A program made the position numbers and the translations under genes. DNA of 64,000 nt from Mesorhizobium australicum (GTDB lineage Bacteria > Pseudomonadota > Alphaproteobacteria > Rhizobiales > Rhizobiaceae), in the NCBI RefSeq assembly GCF_900177325.1, contig NZ_FXBL01000004.1:4340001-4404000 (forward strand), in the 5' to 3' direction. Of the stretch, positions 1 to 7,970 are shown piece by piece. Positions within the stretch are counted from its first letter, which is position 1. The number at the start of each line of letters is the position of its first letter. Below the pieces are notes generated by a model. That model was given only the letters and a program-made list of their open reading frames with translations, did no database searches and was not told the origin of the DNA.

Positions 1-376
1 CGAAGGGCGCGCGCGACATGCTCTCGACGCCGCCCGCGATCATCAGCTCCGCCTCGCCGGCCTTGATCGCACGCGCGGCGATGCCGACCGCGTCCATGCC
101 CGAGCCGCAGAGGCGGTTGACCGTCGAGCCGGGGATCTCCTTCGGCAGGCCGGCGAGCAGCACCGCCATGCGCGCGACGTTGCGGTTGTCCTCGCCCGCC
201 TGGTTGGCGCAGCCGTAGATCGCATCGTCCACCGCGCCCCAGTCCATGCCCGGATTGCGCTCCACCAGCGCCTTCAGCGGCACCGCCGCCAGATCGTCCG
301 CGCGCACCGACGACAGCGACCCGCCAAAGCGGCCGATCGGCGTGCGGATGTAGTCGCAGATATAGGCTTCGGTCAT
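1..376 (-). CDS. pcaF: 3-oxoadipyl-CoA thiolase, N-terminal part (cut by window edge)
   Basis: The product would cleave beta-ketoadipyl-CoA into succinyl-CoA and acetyl-CoA, the last step of the beta-ketoadipate pathway. Only the first ~125 residues are in the window; translation begins MTEAYICDYIRTPIGRFGG. The thiolase active-site stretch NRLCGSGMDAVGIAARAI is visible and contains the acyl-accepting Cys. It is followed by the family motif AGGVESMSRAPF at the window edge. The gene starts 4 bp after the pcaJ stop on the same strand, so pcaI-pcaJ-pcaF form one operon. Acetyl-CoA acetyltransferases look similar at the N-terminus, but the pcaIJ context favours PcaF. Confidence 0.9.
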   Translation of the reverse strand, partial: MTEAYICDYIRTPIGRFGGSLSSVRADDLAAVPLKALVERNPGMDWGAVDDAIYGCANQAGEDNRNVARMAVLLAGLPKEIPGSTVNRLCGSGMDAVGIAARAIKAGEAELMIAGGVESMSRAPF

Positions 377-380
377 GGTC

Positions 381-1049
381 TCACAGCTCCGGAACGTTCA
401 GGTCTTTAACAGTGCCATCGGCCACCAGCGTCGCCCCGGTCAAGGCCTGCAACTCGTCGAGGCTCATGCCGGGCAGCTTTTCACGAAGGTGAAACTGGCC
501 GCCGACGATGTCGACGACGGCAAGGCTGGTGAAAACGGTCGTCACGCAGCCGACGCCTGTCAGCGGCAGGCGGCACTGCTTGAGCAGCTTCGGCTTGCCG
601 TCCTTGGTGACATGGTCGGTGACCACCCAGACCTGCTTGGCGCCGTGCACGAGGTCCATCGCGCCGCCGACGGCGGGCACCGAGCCGGGGCCCGTGCTCC
701 AGTTGGCGAGGTCGCCGTTCTCGGCCACTTCGTAGGCGCCGAGCACGGCCACGTCGAGATGGCCGCCGCGCACCATCGCGAAGGAATCCGCATGGTGAAA
801 GAAGGATGCGCCCGGATTGAGCGTCACCGCCTTCTTGCCGGCATTGATCAGGTCCCAGTCCTCCTCGCCAACCGGCGGCGCCTCGCCGAAGTCGAGAATG
901 CCGTTCTCCGTGTGGTAGACCACCTCGCGCCCCGCGGGCTTGAACTTGGCGATCATCTCGGGGAAGCCGATGCCGAGATTGACATAGGCGCCGTCCGGCA
1001 GGTCCTGCGCCGCGCGCCAGGCGATCTGGGCGTTGGAGAGCTTCTTCAT
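381..1049 (-). CDS. pcaJ: 3-oxoadipate CoA-transferase subunit B
   Basis: This beta subunit of succinyl-CoA:3-oxoadipate CoA-transferase activates beta-ketoadipate in the catabolism of protocatechuate and catechol. The 222-residue length fits the family. The HTENGILDFG segment near residues 46-55 carries the glutamate that forms the CoA-thioester intermediate in this family, and GGAMDLVHGAKQVWV is a typical later block. The start overlaps the pcaI stop by 4 bp, which suggests translational coupling of the two subunits. Paralogous acetoacetate CoA-transferases are hard to separate by sequence alone. The neighbouring pcaF and IclR regulator support the assignment. Confidence 0.93.
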   Translation of the reverse strand: MKKLSNAQIAWRAAQDLPDGAYVNLGIGFPEMIAKFKPAGREVVYHTENGILDFGEAPPVGEEDWDLINAGKKAVTLNPGASFFHHADSFAMVRGGHLDVAVLGAYEVAENGDLANWSTGPGSVPAVGGAMDLVHGAKQVWVVTDHVTKDGKPKLLKQCRLPLTGVGCVTTVFTSLAVVDIVGGQFHLREKLPGMSLDELQALTGATLVADGTVKDLNVPEL

Positions 1050-1765
1050 GCCTTCGCTCCCGCGCGCAGCAGTGCCTCTTCCTGGGCGGGGTGAGCCACC
1101 TCGACGATCCTGTTGACGAAGATGCCCGGCGTCACGACATGCTCCGGATCGATGCCGCCTGGCTCGACCACGCGGCTCGCCTGCACGATCGTCGTCTTCG
1201 CCGCCATCGCCATCAGCGGCGAGAAATTGCGCGCCGCCTTGCTGTAGGTAAGGTTGCCCTTGCGGTCCGCCAGCTCGGCCTTGATGATTGCGACATCCGC
1301 CTTCAGCCAGCGCTCCTGCACATACATCCGCCCGTCGAACTCGGCCTGCGGCTTGCCCTCGGCGATCTGCGTGCCGTAGCTCGTCGGCGTGTAGAAAGCC
1401 GGAATGCCCGCGCCGCCGGCGCGGATGCGTTCGGCCAGCGTCCCCTGCGGCACCAGCTCCAGCCCGATCTTGCCGGCGAGATAGGCATCGGTGAACGCCT
1501 TGGGGTCGGACGAGCGCGGGAACGAGCAGACCATCTTCGCGACCATGCCGGCATAGATCATCGCCGCGATGCCGACGGCGCCGTTGCCGGCATTGTTGTT
1601 GATCACCGTCAGGCCGCCGGGGGAACCCGTCCGCCTGTAGCGGTCCACCAGCGCGTGGATCAGCTCGATCGGCGCCCCCGCGCCGCCGAACCCGCCGATC
1701 ATCACCGACATGCCGTCCTGGATGCAGTCGAGCGCATCCTCGATGCTGGAATAGACCCTGCTCAT
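1046..1765 (-). CDS. pcaI: 3-oxoadipate CoA-transferase subunit A
   Basis: This alpha subunit pairs with PcaJ. The chosen start gives MSRVYSSIEDALDCIQDGM and about 239 residues. It has a GGAGCGAGG ribosome-binding site directly upstream, whereas an upstream in-frame ATG at 1804 has none and would place the operator palindrome against the start. The family glycine-rich block VMIGGFGGAGAPIELIHAL lies near residues 20-40, and INNNAGNGAVGIAAMI follows. It is the first gene of a leftward operon (pcaI-pcaJ-pcaF), controlled from the intergenic region shared with the IclR gene at 2174. Confidence 0.93.
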   Translation of the reverse strand: MSRVYSSIEDALDCIQDGMSVMIGGFGGAGAPIELIHALVDRYRRTGSPGGLTVINNNAGNGAVGIAAMIYAGMVAKMVCSFPRSSDPKAFTDAYLAGKIGLELVPQGTLAERIRAGGAGIPAFYTPTSYGTQIAEGKPQAEFDGRMYVQERWLKADVAIIKAELADRKGNLTYSKAARNFSPLMAMAAKTTIVQASRVVEPGGIDPEHVVTPGIFVNRIVEVAHPAQEEALLRAGAKA

Positions 1766-1805
1766 CCTCGCTCCAGACTCATTCGTAGTGGACCGATCTT
1801 CCAAG

Positions 1806-1826
1806 AAAGTTCGTATTGCGAACTTT
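1806..1826. promoter_or_regulatory. Perfect palindrome upstream of pcaI, candidate IclR operator
   Basis: The sequence reads AAAGTTCG-N5-CGAACTTT, two perfect 8-bp arms around TATTG, centred about 50 bp upstream of the pcaI start. Operators of IclR-type regulators of aromatic catabolism (PcaU, PobR, PcaR) are short palindromes of this general size. The pca-type IclR gene is divergently oriented about 350 bp away. That PcaR binds here is inference. Confidence 0.6.
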
Positions 1827-1948
1827 TGTTTGATATGCGATACTTCTTATGACATGATCTTCATTAAGTCAAATCCCGGAAGCACCCGGCGCCTCCTCTC
1901 CCCGTCGCACAGGCCGAGAGGCGTTTGCCGACGACCGCTCTCTCCCCT

Positions 1949-2070
1949 CGCCGTCATCCTCGGGCTTGTCCCGAGGATCTGCGATCCTAGGCCAGTCCAT
2001 CGCGACCCCGGCCATATTCCCAGATCTGGTCGGCAGGCAGATCCTCGGGACAAGCCCGAGGATGACGGCG
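1949..2070. repeat. 34-bp perfect inverted repeat flanking a 54-bp loop
   Basis: Bases 1949-1982 and 2037-2070 are exact reverse complements. Each arm is itself palindromic around its core (ATCCTCGGG-N5-CCCGAGGAT). This type of sequence recurs between genes in many rhizobial genomes as a REP-like palindromic element. Translation in either direction gives the familiar spurious VILGLVPRI / RDKPEDD peptides, so the short open frames here are not genes. It lies between the pcaI operator and the IclR gene, in a 408-bp stretch without a supported gene. Confidence 0.85.
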
Positions 2071-2173
2071 CAGAAGGCTGTCCCGCCTCTGCCGGTTCTC
2101 GCAACATGCTCAGGTTCCACCGACCGGGGAGTCCGTGGGCGCCCGCTGAAACGGCGGCCGGCGGAGATACCCG

Positions 2174-2944
2174 ATGACGGCGACCCAAGACCGCGACCAT
2201 GTCGGCTCGCTCGAAAAGGGCCTGGGCGTGATGGAGATCCTCGCCGCCCATCCGGACGGCATGACGCTCACGGAGATGGCCGAGGCGGCGGGGCTCACCC
2301 GCGCCGGCGCGCGGCGCTTCCTGCTGACGCTGGTCGCTTCCGGCTATGCGCTGCAGGACGGCCGTGTGTTCCGCCTGTCGCCCCGCCTGCTGTCGGTGGC
2401 CCGTAGCTGGATCGGCGGCGCCTCGCTCTGGACCTTTGCCGAGCCCTACATGCGCGAGGTGTCCGGACGGCTCAACGAATCCTGCTCGGCCGCCGTACTC
2501 TCCGACCTCGATGTGGTTTATGTCGCCCGCGTCGGCTCGACCCGCATCCTCTCGGTCGCCCTGCATGTCGGCACCCGCCTGCCTGCATGGTGCACCTCGA
2601 TGGGCCGCGTGCTCGCGGCGGGGCTGCCGGACACGGAGATTGACGCCTTCGCCGCACGCTCCGCCCCCTCCCCCCTCACCCCGAAGTCGATCACCGCCCC
2701 CGACCGCCTCGCCGCCGCCATCCGGACGGCGCGCGTCGAAGGTCACGCGCTCGTCGACGAGGAACTCGAACTCGGCCTGCGCTCCATCGCCGTCCCGATC
2801 CGCGACCGCAGCGGCCGCACCGTCGCTGCGATCAACGTCTCGACCCAGGCGGCCCGCCACACGGTCGAAGAAATGCGCCGCGACATGCTGCCGGCCCTAC
2901 GTCAGGCGGCGGACCGGATCGAGGCCTATTTCGTCGTGCAGTAG
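2174..2944 (+). CDS. pcaR: IclR-family transcriptional regulator of the pca genes
   Basis: This 256-residue protein has the IclR layout. An N-terminal winged helix-turn-helix (residues ~11-70, SLEKGLGVMEILAAHPDGMT followed by LTEMAEAAGLTRAGARRFL) precedes an effector-binding domain with the block VALHVGTRLPAWCTSMGRVL and the C-terminal motif DEELELGLRSIAVPIRD. Divergence from pcaI-pcaJ-pcaF matches the arrangement in Sinorhizobium meliloti, where the IclR protein PcaR activates pcaIJF with beta-ketoadipate as inducer. PobR and PcaU are close relatives, so the specific name rests on context. Confidence 0.88.
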   Translation: MTATQDRDHVGSLEKGLGVMEILAAHPDGMTLTEMAEAAGLTRAGARRFLLTLVASGYALQDGRVFRLSPRLLSVARSWIGGASLWTFAEPYMREVSGRLNESCSAAVLSDLDVVYVARVGSTRILSVALHVGTRLPAWCTSMGRVLAAGLPDTEIDAFAARSAPSPLTPKSITAPDRLAAAIRTARVEGHALVDEELELGLRSIAVPIRDRSGRTVAAINVSTQAARHTVEEMRRDMLPALRQAADRIEAYFVVQ

Positions 2945-2950
2945 CGCCGT

Positions 2951-3137
2951 CCTTCTCCCCTTGCGGGAGAAGGTGGCCGAACCGACGCGCAGCGGAGGCG
3001 AGGTCGGATGAGGGGTGTTGGACGGAGCGCGAGGTAGCAAAAGTCCGGCGTCGCTGATCCTCAAGGCTTCCTTTCGCCCAGCACGCTCATCCGTCGCCCT
3101 TCGTCCGAGTCGCCTCCCCCTGTCGGAGAACGACAGG
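2951..3137. repeat. Gene-free stretch with two hairpin repeats
   Basis: The 310 bp between the IclR gene and the gene at 3255 hold no convincing coding sequence. A perfect hairpin lies at 2951-2973 (CCTTCTCCC-N5-GGGAGAAGG), with a second at 3119-3137 (CCTGTCG-N5-CGACAGG). The first belongs to a repeat common between rhizobial genes. It lacks a following T tract, so it is not a typical intrinsic terminator, though it may end or stabilise the regulator transcript. Confidence 0.55.
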
Positions 3138-3254
3138 CGTGGACGGATTTCTCTCGAAACGGCCATCAATCCCGAGATCCGCTCGCGATTTGCAGATTCT
3201 TTATCCACGCCCCATCCGGCATCCGCCATCATGACCGCGCGAAAGGAGGCGGCG

Positions 3255-3698
3255 ATGGGTTGGACTGCGCGGGGCAGGAAGAAATGGGACATTATCGACG
3301 GCATCGCCATGATGCTGCTCTCGCTTGCCCATCTCGCCGAGCGCGCGGCCGGCGCGTCGCACCACGCCCGCTGCACGGCGCTGTGGGCCCTTCAGCGGGC
3401 CGACGGCATCGTCAGGGACTTCGTCGCCGATTCAGCGTGGGAGCTGGCGGGCGAGCACTGGACGCCTGCCGTGCCGGAAATCGACTACGGCTTCGAGCCC
3501 GACGATGCGATGGCGCTGGCAAGCTCCCTTCGAGCCCTTGCCCTCGCCGTTCTTGCCATCGCGCAACTCCGCCGCTGGATGAATCCACCCGAGGCTGACA
3601 GCGGTAGCCATAAAAGTCGATCGAACCCGGCCGACGGCGGGTCCGCCCAGCGGCGCGGCGCGGCGTTTCTTCGGGTCCAGTTCTGCGACACGTCGTAA
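3255..3698 (+). CDS. Hypothetical protein with two hydrophobic helices
   Basis: I do not recognise the family. The start is well supported by an AAAGGAGG Shine-Dalgarno sequence a few bases upstream. The 147-residue product begins MGWTARGRKKWDIIDGIAMM. It has a hydrophobic segment at residues ~14-27 and another (LRALALAVLAIAQL) at ~96-109, with an acidic stretch EIDYGFEPDDAMA between them. The C-terminal ~35 residues are Ser/Arg/Gly-rich and low in complexity. It stands alone between the pca and uxu genes. A peripheral or small membrane protein is possible; no function can be assigned. Confidence 0.6.
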   Translation: MGWTARGRKKWDIIDGIAMMLLSLAHLAERAAGASHHARCTALWALQRADGIVRDFVADSAWELAGEHWTPAVPEIDYGFEPDDAMALASSLRALALAVLAIAQLRRWMNPPEADSGSHKSRSNPADGGSAQRRGAAFLRVQFCDTS

Positions 3699-3795
3699 GC
3701 GCGACCAGGACGATGAAGACAATCCAATTCTTCGCGCCCGCGCAATCCCTTCCGTGGCGACGCCCTTCTGCGTCCAAAAGCAGCTGTCCCGCCGC

Positions 3796-5283
3796 TTACC
3801 CTCTGGCCTCGCTCTCGATCGCCCTGCGCATGCCGTCGGCCAGCATCGTCTCCAGCCGCGACTGCACTGCGCGCCGCCACTCCGGGGCGGCGGCAAGTTC
3901 ATGCGGAAACAGGCCGGGCAGTGCGAGCAGGCGGTCGACGATCGAGGCGGAATCGTCGTCCAGTCCGCCCAGAAGGGCGGCAATCTCCGCCTCGCGCGGG
4001 TCGCGCAGCGCATATCTCTGGCCCGTCTCGTCCATGCCCAGACAATACCGCATCCACGCGGCCGCGGCGAAGGCATAGGCATCCAGCGATCCGCCGGCAC
4101 GCAGTGTGGCGATTGCCGGTTCGATCAGCCGCTGGGGCAATTTTTGCGTCCCGTCCATGGCGATCTGATACGTCTGGTGGGCGATAGCCGGGTTGGCGAA
4201 TCGCGACAAAAGGTCGGCCTTGTAGGCTTCGAGATCGACACCCGGCACCGGATCGAGCGTCCGCGCCGCCGCATCCATGTGCCGCGCCACGAGCCGGGCG
4301 AGTGCCGCATCCCGCATCACATCGCGGACATATTGATGCCCGGCGATGTAGCCCGAATAGGCGAGCATGGAATGCGCGCCGTTGAGCATCCGAAGCTTCA
4401 TCTTCTCGTAAGGCGCCACGTCCGTCGCGAAGATCGCGCCGCCGGCTTCCCAGGCCGGCCGGCCGGCGACGAAATCGTCCTCGATCACCCATTGCGTGAA
4501 CGGCTCGGTCTCCACCGCCGCCCGGTCCTCGAAGCCCGTCAGCCTCTCCGCCTCCGCTAAGGTCGCCTCGGTGCTGGCCGGCGTGATGCGGTCGACCATC
4601 GTCGAGGGAAAGGTCACATTGGCCGCAATCCATTCGCCAAGCTCGGCATCGACCGCCGCCGCGAACTCGCCGACAAGCCTCTTCAGCACCTTGCCGTTGT
4701 GGGGAAGGTTGTCGCAGCACAGCGCCGTGAACGGCGCGACGCCGCGCGCCCGCCGCAGCCGCAGCGCCTCGACGATCAGGCCGACCGCGCCCGCCGGCCG
4801 GCGCGGGTCGGCGAGATCCGGCGCGACCGAGGCGTGCGCGCGGTCGAGCCCGCCGGTCTTCGGGTCGAGACCGTAGCCCTTCTCGGTAATCGTCAGGCTG
4901 ACGATCTTCGTTTCCGGCGCCGTCAGCGCCGCCATCACCGCCTGCGGCTCGCGCGGCGCGACCAGCACCTTTGCGATGGAGCCCACCACCCGCGCCGACA
5001 CGCCCTCGGCCCCGCGCACCACCAGCGTATAGAGCCCGTCCTGCGGATTGAGAGCGTCGGCGACATCGGGCGAGCGCAGCGAGACGCCGGCGATCATCCA
5101 GTCTCCACCCGCCGCCAGCGCGTCGTCGGTATAGACCGCCTGATGCGCCTTGTGGAACGCCCCCGTGCCAAGATGCACGATGCCGGTTTTTCGGGCAGCG
5201 CGGTCGTAGGCGGGAGCATGGGTGGAGGGGGGAAGAATGGACGAAGCGGAGAGGCGGGTCGCTCGCGCCGAACTCACAACCAT
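3796..5283 (-). CDS. uxuB: Fructuronate reductase / mannitol dehydrogenase family
   Basis: This NAD(P)-dependent polyol dehydrogenase interconverts D-fructuronate and D-mannonate in hexuronate catabolism. The product has 495 residues, normal for the long-chain mannitol dehydrogenase family. Near the N-terminus GIVHLGTGAFHKAHQA is the family's Rossmann-type motif. Later blocks include CCDNLPHNG, VDRITPAS and KLRMLNGAHSMLAYSG, where the KxxxxNGxH pattern carries the catalytic Lys. The start ATG overlaps the uxuA stop by one base (TGATG), so the two are translated together. Mannitol or arabinitol dehydrogenase would be possible by sequence alone, but the uxuA partner makes fructuronate reductase most likely. 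Confidence 0.88.
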   Translation of the reverse strand: MVVSSARATRLSASSILPPSTHAPAYDRAARKTGIVHLGTGAFHKAHQAVYTDDALAAGGDWMIAGVSLRSPDVADALNPQDGLYTLVVRGAEGVSARVVGSIAKVLVAPREPQAVMAALTAPETKIVSLTITEKGYGLDPKTGGLDRAHASVAPDLADPRRPAGAVGLIVEALRLRRARGVAPFTALCCDNLPHNGKVLKRLVGEFAAAVDAELGEWIAANVTFPSTMVDRITPASTEATLAEAERLTGFEDRAAVETEPFTQWVIEDDFVAGRPAWEAGGAIFATDVAPYEKMKLRMLNGAHSMLAYSGYIAGHQYVRDVMRDAALARLVARHMDAAARTLDPVPGVDLEAYKADLLSRFANPAIAHQTYQIAMDGTQKLPQRLIEPAIATLRAGGSLDAYAFAAAAWMRYCLGMDETGQRYALRDPREAEIAALLGGLDDDSASIVDRLLALPGLFPHELAAAPEWRRAVQSRLETMLADGMRRAIESEARG

Positions 5284-6497
5284 CACCCTCTCCCCGCCAC
5301 CGGATGCCCCAGCGCCGCCATCACGCCGCGCAGTTCCGCCAGTCCCTTCAGCCGGCCGATCGCCGGATAACCGGGCTGGGCGCCGCGCGTCAGGTCGTCG
5401 AGTATCTCCTGGCCGTGGTCGGGCCGCATCGGGATGACCGCATCCGCCCTGCCCGCCTCGCGCCGCCGCTTCTCCTCCGCCAGCAGTTCGGCCACCACCG
5501 CCACCATGTCGGTCTGACCCGCCAGATGCTCGTCCTCGAAGAAGGAGCACGGCACCTCCTCCGTGTCGCGCCGCACATTGCGCAGGTGGACGAAGTGGAT
5601 CCGGTCCGCCAGCGCCCGCGCCATCGCCGGCAGGTCGTTATCCGGCCGCGCACCGAGCGAGCCGGTGCAGAGCGTCGCGCCGTTCGCCGGCACATCCACC
5701 CCATCCAGCACCGCACGATAATCCGCCTCGGTCGACATGATGCGCGGCAGCCCGAGCAGCGGGAACGGCGGATCGTCGGGATGGCAGCAGAGCCTCACCC
5801 CGAGCTCCTGCGCCACAGGCGCGACCTTGGCAAGGAAGTCGATCAGGTTCTGCCTCAGCCGCTCCGGCGAGACGCCGTCATAGGTGGCAAGATGCGCCGA
5901 CAGTTCCGGCAGCGACCAGCTTTCCACCGCGCCGGGCAGGCCTGCGGTGACGTTCGCGGCGAGCTCCTTCTTCCCCGCCTCGCTCATACCGGCAAAGCGC
6001 CGCGCCGCCTCCTCCACGACGTGCGTGGGAAAACTCGCCGCCGCGCCCCTGCGCTTCAGGATATGGATGTCGAAGGCGGCGAAATCGGCAAGGTCGAACC
6101 GCATCGCCCGCCCGCCATGCCCGACACGCCAGGCGAGGTCCGTGCGGGTCCAGTCCAGCACCGGCATGAAGTTGTAGCAGACCACCTCGATGCCGGCGCG
6201 CGCGAGGTTGGCGAGGCTCGCTTTGTAGTGCTCGACATGCGCCTTGAAGTGCCCCGTCTGGGTCTTGATCGCCTCCGACACCGGCAGGCTCTCGACCACC
6301 TCCCATTTGAGGCCGCTCATCGACCCGTCGGGCAGGAAGGCGACCTCGCGCTGCCGCTGCTCTATCTCCTCGGCGCGCCACACCTCGCCGGTCGGCACGT
6401 GGTGCAGCGCTGTGACGATGCCCTCGACGCCGGCCTGGCGCGCATCCTCGACGGACACCTTGTCCTTCGGTCCGAACCACCGCCAGGTCTGCCGCAT
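5283..6497 (-). CDS. uxuA: D-mannonate dehydratase
   Basis: The enzyme dehydrates D-mannonate to 2-keto-3-deoxygluconate. The protein starts MRQTWRWFGPKDKVSVEDAR, which matches UxuA N-termini, and is 404 residues long. A strong GGAGGAGA site sits 4 bp before this ATG, so an in-frame ATG seven codons upstream is not preferred. The metal-site region RLCCHPDDPP and the segments VCYNFMPVLDWTRTDL and HFVHLRNVRRD are characteristic. It is first in a two-gene operon with uxuB. An imperfect inverted repeat lies just upstream of the ribosome-binding site. Confidence 0.94.
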   Translation of the reverse strand: MRQTWRWFGPKDKVSVEDARQAGVEGIVTALHHVPTGEVWRAEEIEQRQREVAFLPDGSMSGLKWEVVESLPVSEAIKTQTGHFKAHVEHYKASLANLARAGIEVVCYNFMPVLDWTRTDLAWRVGHGGRAMRFDLADFAAFDIHILKRRGAAASFPTHVVEEAARRFAGMSEAGKKELAANVTAGLPGAVESWSLPELSAHLATYDGVSPERLRQNLIDFLAKVAPVAQELGVRLCCHPDDPPFPLLGLPRIMSTEADYRAVLDGVDVPANGATLCTGSLGARPDNDLPAMARALADRIHFVHLRNVRRDTEEVPCSFFEDEHLAGQTDMVAVVAELLAEEKRRREAGRADAVIPMRPDHGQEILDDLTRGAQPGYPAIGRLKGLAELRGVMAALGHPVAGRG

Positions 6498-6510
6498 CGT
6501 TCTCCTCCAT

Positions 6511-6540
6511 TCGCGCAAACTTGTATGGTAGTTCGCGCGA
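6511..6540. promoter_or_regulatory. Inverted repeat upstream of uxuA, candidate operator
   Basis: Arms TCGCGCAAACT (6511-6521) and AGTTCGCGCGA (6530-6540) are complementary at 10 of 11 positions around an 8-bp spacer. The repeat ends 13 bp upstream of the uxuA start, next to its Shine-Dalgarno sequence, so a bound repressor would block expression. Hexuronate genes are often controlled by GntR- or LacI-type repressors. No such regulator gene is adjacent here. Confidence 0.45.
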
Positions 6541-6629
6541 GTGGGTCAAGGCGGCTGTCGACCGCCTGACAAAATCTCATTTCGCCGCTTGCGTTGCGTC
6601 CGTCCGCGATGTTATCCGGCGTCCATTCG

Positions 6630-6717
6630 ACAGGGGTGCTCCGTAATGCCGGGGCTGAGATGCGGGCGACATGTCCGTGGACCCTCAAGCTGATCTGGTT
6701 AATGCCAGCGGAGCGAG
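6630..6717 (+). promoter_or_regulatory. TPP riboswitch (thi box)
   Basis: The conserved thi-box elements appear in order: CAGGGGTGCTCC (P1/P2 5' side), GGGGCTGAGATG (6651-6662, the pyrimidine-sensing CTGAGA loop), ACCCT (6681-6685), and CTGATCTGGTTAATGCCAGC (pyrophosphate-sensing helix), closed by GGAGCG. The aptamer's 3' end is only about 6 bp from the ykoF start, so ligand binding probably hides the ribosome-binding site and acts on translation. This ties the downstream ykoFEDC genes to thiamine status. Confidence 0.93.
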
Positions 6718-6722
6718 GCGAG

Positions 6723-7331
6723 ATGTTCTCAGGCGCGCAGATTTCCCTGTATCCCATGTCCGACGACTTCGTCGGCATCATCCTCGGCGCGCTTCATGCG
6801 CTCGATCCCTACCGATCCGACTTCCGCATCGAGACCGACGACGTCTCGACCCTGATCGTCGGGCCGCCGGAACAGCTCTTCCCCGCCATGCGCGACCTCT
6901 TCGCCGCCGCGGCGCGAACGGGCACGCACTGCGTCCTCCACGCCACCGTCTCGCGCGGCTGCCCCGGCGAGCCGGACGATCCGATCTGCACGCCGCTCTC
7001 CGGGGCCGGCGTCCGCGGCGATCTGGCCGGACGGATCGCGCAGGCACGCAACGTAGTCGCCGCCGCGGAACTGGCGGGACAGACCGTCGCCGCGCAGTTC
7101 TCGCTCTATCCGCTCGGCGCCGTCCAGCACATGGACGAGATCTATGGCTGCATCGACTTCCTCAAGACGTCGGGTGTCTTCGATCGTTCGAAGAACTTCT
7201 GCACCAAGCTCAGGGGCGACGCCGGCCCCCTCTTCGCCACGTTGGGCGAAGCCTTCCTGCGCTTCGGCGCGCCGGAAGGACACGTGGCCATGGACCTGAC
7301 GGTTTCGGCCAACAGCCCGTCCAAGATCTGA
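6723..7331 (+). CDS. ykoF: YkoF-family thiamine/HMP-binding protein
   Basis: YkoF binds thiamine or its hydroxymethylpyrimidine (HMP) moiety and accompanies the YkoEDC importer. The 202-residue product has the family's internal duplication: SLYPMSDDFVGIILGALHAL near the N-terminus and SLYPLGAVQHMDEIYGCIDF near residue 120 are equivalent halves of two ACT-like domains. The start at 6723 lies immediately after the riboswitch. Longer in-frame starts would lie inside the aptamer and are rejected. No signal peptide is seen, so it is probably cytoplasmic. Confidence 0.92.
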   Translation: MFSGAQISLYPMSDDFVGIILGALHALDPYRSDFRIETDDVSTLIVGPPEQLFPAMRDLFAAAARTGTHCVLHATVSRGCPGEPDDPICTPLSGAGVRGDLAGRIAQARNVVAAAELAGQTVAAQFSLYPLGAVQHMDEIYGCIDFLKTSGVFDRSKNFCTKLRGDAGPLFATLGEAFLRFGAPEGHVAMDLTVSANSPSKI

Positions 7332-7388
7332 CGGCCTTTCCCGCCGGCGGCCTGCGCCGGCACCTTTCCCATGTCTGGAGATATCGAG

Positions 7389-7970
7389 ATGAACCAGTAC
7401 GGCTGGACCTTGCGTGAAATCCTGATCGTCGCCGTGCTCGGCGCGGTATTCGGCGTGCTCTACCTCGCCTGGGTGCAGGTGTGGCTGATCGCGCAGGCGA
7501 TCTTCGGCCCGGTGACGATGGACGTGGTGATGGGCTTCTGGTTCATCGTCTCGATCATCGCCGGCGCGATCATCCGCAAGCCGGGAGCGGCGCTGCTGTC
7601 GGAACTGCTGGCAGCACTCGTGCAGGTTCTGCTCGGCAGTCCGGCCGGCCTTCTGCTGCTCGTCACCGGCCTAGTCCAGGGCGCAGGCGCGGAGGCCGTG
7701 TTCGCCGCGACGCGCTGGAAGAATTACCGCCTGCCGGTGCTGATGGCGGCCGGCGTCGGGGCGGCCGTGTTCTCGTTCGTCTACACCTGGATCCGCTTCG
7801 ACTACGGCGCACTCGCCCCCGGCCTGGTGGTCACGATGTTCGTCCTGCGCTGCCTCAGCGGCGCGCTGCTCGGCGGCCTGGCCGGCCACCTCATCACCGA
7901 GGCGCTCTACAAGACCGGCGTGCTCTCCGGCCTTGCGATCGACCGCGACCGCCGGTCCGGACATGCCTGA
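7389..7970 (+). CDS. ykoE: Thiamine/HMP ECF transporter S component
   Basis: This is the membrane substrate-binding (S) subunit of an energy-coupling-factor importer. The 193-residue protein is almost entirely hydrophobic, with about five to six predicted membrane helices, such as EILIVAVLGAVFGVLYLAW near the N-terminus and the glycine-rich CLSGALLGGLAGHLI near the C-terminus. GGAG nine bases before the ATG at 7389 supports this start over one six codons earlier. The gene overlaps ykoD by 8 bp. The order ykoF-E-D-C matches Bacillus ykoFEDC. Confidence 0.92.
   Translation: MNQYGWTLREILIVAVLGAVFGVLYLAWVQVWLIAQAIFGPVTMDVVMGFWFIVSIIAGAIIRKPGAALLSELLAALVQVLLGSPAGLLLLVTGLVQGAGAEAVFAATRWKNYRLPVLMAAGVGAAVFSFVYTWIRFDYGALAPGLVVTMFVLRCLSGALLGGLAGHLITEALYKTGVLSGLAIDRDRRSGHA

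Noticed and set aside
1847..2860. A 337-residue minus-strand open frame opposite the IclR gene.
   Set aside because: It is low-complexity Gly/Arg/Ala with no recognisable domain, entirely opposite a clear IclR regulator, and it runs through the inverted repeat.
3699..3795. A search for a terminator between the hypothetical gene and uxuB.
   Set aside because: No stem followed by a T tract was found in this short convergent gap.
5304..6569. A 421-residue plus-strand open frame opposite uxuA.
   Set aside because: The composition is that of a reverse-strand shadow, and uxuA on the other strand has strong motifs and a Shine-Dalgarno sequence.
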